Below, one piece after another: positions 59,840 to 64,000 of a stretch of 64,000 bases of DNA. This DNA is from Flavobacteria bacterium RIFCSPLOWO2_12_FULL_35_11 (lineage in GTDB: Bacteria > Bacteroidota > Bacteroidia > Flavobacteriales > Flavobacteriaceae). The notes below the pieces were generated by a model. The model was not told the origin of the DNA, made no database searches, and was given only the letters and a program-made list of their open reading frames with translations. The DNA lies in assembly GCA_001800975.1 (NCBI GenBank), contig MGWK01000035.1, positions 1 through 64,000 of the forward strand, in the 5' to 3' direction. Every line of letters begins with the position of its first letter. The stretch's first letter is position 1. The translations under genes were made by a program, and so were the position numbers.

Positions 59840-61360
59840 TTATTGCATCACTTTAATGACTACGCGTCTGTTTTTGGCCCTGCCTTCCACCGTTGAATTA
59901 TCAGCTATGGGCAACGATTGCCCAAAACCTTTTGCTGAAATTCGGTGCCTGTCAATTCCTTGCTTTACCAAATAATCAACAATACTATTTGCGCGGGACT
60001 GACTTAATTTATTGTTAAGCTTCAAACTGCCGGTATTGTCTGTATGGCCTTGTATCTCAAGATTTGTTTCATTATTGTCTTTAAGAAATTGTACCAATTT
60101 ATTCAAATCCGTTGAAAAAGCAGTATTGATTGTTGCTTTGCCAACTTCAAAATAAATATTATTCAGCACAATACTTTGTCCAACTTTTGCTTCTTCAATG
60201 TCTAATTCTAAATTGACAAAAAGCGTTGCACTTCTGTTTAAACCTTTAGTGCTTACTTTAACAATATTAGAGATATAACTGGCTTTTTTTCCAACAAGCG
60301 TAAAATCGCTTTCAGCTTCTAGTTGGGTTTGAAAATTACCATTTTCTGAATGGCTTTGCTCGGAAATCATCGTTTGTTTTGTGTCGTTGGTTATTGTTAT
60401 AACCACATTTTCTTCAGGAATATTTTGGGTTTTATTGATCACAACACCTTTCAAGGTAAACTGAGGATCGTTGTGGGTTAAGCTGATATTAATTTGATTT
60501 TCTTCAGTCTCAAAAGCCGATTTTTCAATATTTTGGGTTGAAGAATTGATACGATTTAACAAACCGGAAACGCCATAATCTGAAGGCGTTATTGAAGAAA
60601 AAATAGCTTTTCCCCCAGCATCGGTGAATGCCTTTTGTTGCTGATTGTCTGATCCGCTCAACGTAACTTCCACATTTAATAATGGCAAACCTGTAGCTTC
60701 GTCATAAACAGAAATTGCAATATTTTTGTTCGATATTACTTTTATTGCCGGTTCAACTATTTCCGCAGGTTTTATTTTATTTTTACCGATGTTCACTGCG
60801 ATACCAATTGTGTAATAAAAATGGTCATTAACAGTGGAAGTAAGCGCATAACGGTACTGAATATTGGTGAAAATAAAAGCTTCATTAAATACATTGAATT
60901 GCAATCCGGCGCCAACAGGAACATAAAAACCCGTTTTGCCCTGATATAACGAAACCCCAACGCCACTTGAAATATAAGGCACAAGCGTATGTTTATCGGT
61001 CAACATTTTAAAATTCAGCGCAGCATTGGCATCCAATAAAAATTGATTGCTTCCATTTGATGTTCCATCTTCATAAAGATAATCAGTCCAACTACCATCG
61101 AGCGTGGCAACAAAATCAATTTTATTGCGAATTCCTTTTAAATAGTTAATTCCAAATCCCGTTTGCATCTCTCCAATTTTACTCCAAAGGTGGTTTTTAA
61201 GCACATTATTTAAAGAGCTTGTTTTGATTTGCTGTGCGGTATTAAAATCGTTATAAAAAACATGAAATGCCAAGGTTGAAGGCTTTCTTTCTTGTGGAAC
61301 TTGGGCAGCCAGTTGTAGCGTTAAAATTCCAAAAACGATGATGCTGATAATTTTTTTCAT
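59840..61360 (-). CDS. OmpA-family outer-membrane protein with beta-sandwich repeats
   Basis: A 506-residue protein: signal peptide (ILTLQLAAQ), an eight-strand-like barrel (about 30-205; GFGINYLKGIRNKIDFVATL, GVGVSLYQGKTGFYVPVG), a middle region with two carboxypeptidase-regulatory-like sandwiches (AISVYDEATGLPLLNVEVTL and LKGVVINKTQNIPEENVVI) and a C-terminal OmpA peptidoglycan-binding domain (LEIQGHTDNTGSLKLNNKLS, QSRANSIVDYLVKQGI, GFGQSLPIADN, RAKNRRVVIKV). It tethers the outer membrane to the cell wall. Third gene of a run with the TANFOR-like and barrel proteins (10-bp gap). Confidence 0.9.
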   Translation of the reverse strand: MKKIISIIVFGILTLQLAAQVPQERKPSTLAFHVFYNDFNTAQQIKTSSLNNVLKNHLWSKIGEMQTGFGINYLKGIRNKIDFVATLDGSWTDYLYEDGTSNGSNQFLLDANAALNFKMLTDKHTLVPYISSGVGVSLYQGKTGFYVPVGAGLQFNVFNEAFIFTNIQYRYALTSTVNDHFYYTIGIAVNIGKNKIKPAEIVEPAIKVISNKNIAISVYDEATGLPLLNVEVTLSGSDNQQQKAFTDAGGKAIFSSITPSDYGVSGLLNRINSSTQNIEKSAFETEENQINISLTHNDPQFTLKGVVINKTQNIPEENVVITITNDTKQTMISEQSHSENGNFQTQLEAESDFTLVGKKASYISNIVKVSTKGLNRSATLFVNLELDIEEAKVGQSIVLNNIYFEVGKATINTAFSTDLNKLVQFLKDNNETNLEIQGHTDNTGSLKLNNKLSQSRANSIVDYLVKQGIDRHRISAKGFGQSLPIADNSTVEGRAKNRRVVIKVMQ

Positions 61361-61370
61361 GGACTTAAAC

Positions 61371-62258
61371 TTAATCTTCGTTCATTTTGTCTTTCTTGCC
61401 AGCGCCCATTTGGTTTATGATGTTGAAAACGGATGGTTCACTTCTTCCCTTAATATTCATATCATTGGTTGGAATTGGGTGCCCTTCCATATCGAGTGTT
61501 TGTACCGTCCATATAAATTTTTGGTTGGCAGTTTCGTCTAACATCGGCAGACTGGTTCGCCAAATATATTGTGTTGTACCACGTAAAGCGGGTTCATCTA
61601 AAATGGGAAAGTTACCGCGAAATGCCTGCATCGGAGTTTGTCCGGGCAAAATTTCAAAAACCTGTACACGATAAGTAGGAAGTTCAGCTGTGTTTGGAAC
61701 CAATCCCGTCCAGCGAAAAATAATCAAACTTTGGGCAACAAGCGCATCCAATTGAGCACCATCTGCAGGAACCATTAACTTAGGCAATTGGTAAGATGTG
61801 ATAAAAAATGGATGTGTTTGACGTGCTAAAACCACATCGCCAGAAACATTCACCACTTCAACTTTTAACTGATATTGACCTGCAGCCAATCGTCCGGTGC
61901 GTTGAAGCGTGGTTAGCGCTTTTCCCGATAAAACCAAATTTTGCAATTGCAAAGCTTCAGCCATTGTAAATAAGTTAACGCCTTCTTTTAAAGTATAAAT
62001 CCGAGAGGCATTTATGTTTGAGGCACCAATAATATTGTCGCCTTCAGCGAATAAAGTTGTTCTTAGTTTAACTTGAGCCTCGCCTTGAACAGGCCCTCGC
62101 ATATAGGTGATAATCATTTGTCCGTTTATCGGATTTTCCCATTGCGACAACCAATGTTGTGGCCTGCTGTTTAAAGCCAGATTTACAGTAATTTGTGCAT
62201 GAACAACCTGAAAAAACAGGGTTAATCCAAGAGCTACTATTAAATTATATTTTTTCAT
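61371..62258 (-). CDS. TANFOR-like beta-sandwich secreted protein
   Basis: A 295-residue protein with a signal peptide (ending VVHAQ). Its elements recall the Bacteroidota TANFOR domain: an opening NSRPQHWLSQWENPINGQ, strand VKLRTTLF, TLKEGVNLFTMAEAL, RTGRLAAGQYQLKVEVVNV, an IIFRWTG strand, and a fibronectin-like end YRVQVFEILPGQTPMQAFRG with YIWRTSLPML and KFIWTVQTLD. TANFOR proteins are usually very long; this one is short and followed by an acidic/basic tail (GAGKKDKMNED). The assignment is by motif memory. Function unknown; surface display or complex formation with its two neighbours is likely. Confidence 0.55.
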   Translation of the reverse strand: MKKYNLIVALGLTLFFQVVHAQITVNLALNSRPQHWLSQWENPINGQMIITYMRGPVQGEAQVKLRTTLFAEGDNIIGASNINASRIYTLKEGVNLFTMAEALQLQNLVLSGKALTTLQRTGRLAAGQYQLKVEVVNVSGDVVLARQTHPFFITSYQLPKLMVPADGAQLDALVAQSLIIFRWTGLVPNTAELPTYRVQVFEILPGQTPMQAFRGNFPILDEPALRGTTQYIWRTSLPMLDETANQKFIWTVQTLDMEGHPIPTNDMNIKGRSEPSVFNIINQMGAGKKDKMNED

Positions 62259-62283
62259 TTCAGTTGAATATTATTTAGCATTT

Positions 62284-64000
62284 CTAAAATTTATAACGCA
62301 ATCCTGTTCGCATAGTCGTCTCAAAATACTGTGGATTACCTGAGTAAACCGGAATTAAAGAGTTTCCTGGCAATTCTGTTCCAAATTTAAAAACATTGGC
62401 CGTCATCGAAAATTGCCAAGACAGTTTTTTATAAATTTCCCATTCATAGCCAGCGGTAGCCAATAAATTTTTATTGGCTGTAAAAGGTTTCATGGTGGTT
62501 TGGTTGTATTGTAACTGGCCTTTCAAATTAAATTTTTGGTTTACCTTCCATTTCAATCCACTGGAAGCTGTAAACAAAGAAAGGTCAATTGAAGGCGCTG
62601 AATTTTTGAACCACATTAAGCTAAAATCCGGACTTATTTTTTTATCGAAAAATGTTGGAACGTAAAGAAGCAATGCCGTTTGTGTATTGTTGTGCGTGGT
62701 GACAAATATGATGGTTTCATCATAGGTGCTCTTGGTGTAAGTGGCACTTATCAAGTGGCTCATTTTAGTGTTGCTCCAAGTATAGGATGGATTTACACTG
62801 AGTTCATTGCTCACGCTTTTATATCCCGATAAATCAGGCGCGTCATAACCAAAATTGTTAAAACTCATATTGAGGCTGAGCCGGTCGCTAAATTGTGTAA
62901 ACACATTCACATTGGCAATAATTTGTTTGGTTTTGTCGGGGCCAGAAGTTAGGCTAAGGTTACCAAAACGCTCGCCAATACTGGCAACCACATTTATTTT
63001 CTTTTTCCAGGCGTTAAAACGCGCATCAATCAGGTAATCAATCAGGTCATTAGTCATAAAAGGATATCCCGCGGTAAAATAGCCAGCGCCAAAATATTTA
63101 AATTTTGTGCCAATTTCCCAATCTTGTCCTTTTTTGGCTATTGCCAATAAAACGGCATTGTCTTTTGAAGATGAAGTATGTGCGTTGATAAAAGGTTTGA
63201 AATCTTCAACCGGAACAGAAGATAATGGCGTGTTTAAATTACGCGTATGAAAACTTTGCCCGAGCTCAATATGATATTTCCATCCGTTTTCTGAATTTGC
63301 CGTGGTTAGAAAAGTAACGACCATATTTTCCTGCGGATCAATAGGAGATAAAGGCGGTAACGTTACAGAATTTTGTTTATCAACAGATTTTACAAAATTG
63401 AAGCTGGTAAAATAACTGCCTTCTTTTTCGAGACCAAGCTGTGCCATCCATTGATTGCGTTGGTAAGCACCAATAACGCCTGCCGGATTTGGAAGTGTTG
63501 GCGCTTCATAATTCACAGCGCTTTGCGATACGCCTTTAAATAATTTAATCCTGAATTTCCCTGGTGATAAATTAACGCCATATCCAAAAACACCTATATC
63601 GCCTGTGCTTAAATCGCTATATTTTAGGGTTTGTGTACCCAACAAAAATTCTGTGGTTCCTATTTTAGGACGCAAACCAAAGTTATTCGCCGGATTTGTT
63701 AAAAATTGCCATACACTTTGTTTTGATCCGGCCGGTGTGATAAAATTGGTTATCATTGGGCTGAAATTAAAGTTCATCGGGATTTCCCATTTACCAACAG
63801 AAAAAGTTGGATTGAAGGAATAGCGCACTAAATTCCATGGTTTGCGTGCAGTGTAAAAATCGGGTACGGCCGGACTTGGATTTTTATCAAGCCCATAACC
63901 TTCGTACCATATTCCCATATCACCTTTTATGGAAAAAGCATATTTCTTTTCTTGGGCATTTGCTTGAAATACAAGCAACAAAATAATAATTACTGCCGTT
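62284..64000 (-). CDS. Outer-membrane beta-barrel protein, start beyond right edge
   Basis: The frame runs from the stop at 62284 to the window edge. The visible N-terminal part, AVIIILLLVFQANAQ, is the hydrophobic core and cleavage site of a signal peptide, so only its first few residues are missing. The mature 555 or so residues have alternating beta-strand patterns throughout and end with TTMRTGLRYKF, a typical barrel terminus. Segments such as GDMGIWYEGYGLDK and FGYGVNLSPGKFRIKLFKGV look like porin-type strands. I do not recognise a named family. Operonic with the TANFOR-like and OmpA genes (25- and 10-bp gaps). Confidence 0.75.
   Translation of the reverse strand, partial: TAVIIILLLVFQANAQEKKYAFSIKGDMGIWYEGYGLDKNPSPAVPDFYTARKPWNLVRYSFNPTFSVGKWEIPMNFNFSPMITNFITPAGSKQSVWQFLTNPANNFGLRPKIGTTEFLLGTQTLKYSDLSTGDIGVFGYGVNLSPGKFRIKLFKGVSQSAVNYEAPTLPNPAGVIGAYQRNQWMAQLGLEKEGSYFTSFNFVKSVDKQNSVTLPPLSPIDPQENMVVTFLTTANSENGWKYHIELGQSFHTRNLNTPLSSVPVEDFKPFINAHTSSSKDNAVLLAIAKKGQDWEIGTKFKYFGAGYFTAGYPFMTNDLIDYLIDARFNAWKKKINVVASIGERFGNLSLTSGPDKTKQIIANVNVFTQFSDRLSLNMSFNNFGYDAPDLSGYKSVSNELSVNPSYTWSNTKMSHLISATYTKSTYDETIIFVTTHNNTQTALLLYVPTFFDKKISPDFSLMWFKNSAPSIDLSLFTASSGLKWKVNQKFNLKGQLQYNQTTMKPFTANKNLLATAGYEWEIYKKLSWQFSMTANVFKFGTELPGNSLIPVYSGNPQYFETTMRTGLRYKF

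Noticed and set aside
62284-63981. Treating the barrel gene as complete with a start at 63981
   Set aside because: The frame continues through a signal-peptide core (AVIIILLLVFQ) to the window edge; the internal start would remove half of the signal peptide.
1-64000. CRISPR arrays, insertion sequences, prophage genes, tRNA or rRNA genes
   Set aside because: Reading through the gaps I found no regularly spaced repeats, transposase or integrase frames, or recognisable RNA-gene sequence; almost all of the window is occupied by the genes listed.

Overview
The window is a 64-kb piece of an AT-rich chromosome from a member of the Bacteroidota, most probably a Flavobacteriia species. The lineage call rests on aa3-oxidase genes next to an alternative complex III (act) operon, TonB receptors with STN and carboxypeptidase-regulatory N-termini, a DUF4249 lipoprotein, a bacterial GGGP synthase, PnuC beside a NadR-like kinase, SPOR and OmpA surface proteins, and repeated matches to the Bacteroidota -7 promoter box TAnnTTTG. 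I found no rRNA, tRNA, CRISPR array, insertion sequence or prophage.

Layout. 1-1062 (-): 5' part of a large secreted adhesin that runs off the left edge. 1552-9057 (+): lpdA, pabB, tilS, ppc and a DinB-like gene. 9215-12633 (+): Ntn-type acylase overlapping a LacI regulator, followed by the decayed end of a PHB-depolymerase gene. 12973-14508: comM/yifB. 14768-21342 (+): a four-gene outer-membrane operon (unknown secreted protein, TonB receptor, DUF4249 lipoprotein, MG2-like protein with a plug-like end). 21873-26309: ahcY (-) divergent from a tight PPTase-GGGPS-pnuC-NRK-arfB run. 26321-29057: a candidate structured RNA, a TPP riboswitch and the thiamine-type TonB receptor it controls. 29092-38565 (-): a sulfide/persulfide oxidation island. 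38648-39670: ruvB. 39821-51214 (-): coxA, coxB and actF to actA. 51432-55878: SPOR protein, dnaG, clpX, clpP. 56071-59743 (+): unknown secreted protein, M1 peptidase, DEAD-box helicase. 59840-64000 (-): an OmpA / TANFOR-like / beta-barrel module that leaves the window on the right.

The most interesting system is the sulfur island. It holds a type II sulfide:quinone oxidoreductase, a second SQR-family flavoprotein, a CstB-like persulfide dioxygenase-rhodanese, a secreted rhodanese, a haem lipoprotein, an HMA-domain protein, an unnamed 54-residue protein and two SulP transporters. Four separate promoters in it each carry a CRP/FNR-type inverted repeat (GTRA-N6-TYAC) centred 32-33 bp upstream of the centre of a -7 box, that is near -40, the position of a class II activator. 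This suggests one CRP/FNR-family regulator switching on sulfide capture (SQR), persulfide oxidation (CstB-like) and anion export (SulP) together.

Other points: DnaG has lost all four zinc-finger ligands; the act and cox genes are separated by a strong terminator whose T-tract merges with the cox -7 box, and the same arrangement links lpdA to pabB; three perfect palindromes surround the promoter at 56019; and a low-complexity AAAAGTT-type repeat found between genes also forms a linker inside PabB. The coding density is high and most of the window is conserved core genome; the sulfur island and the surface operons are the accessory parts.
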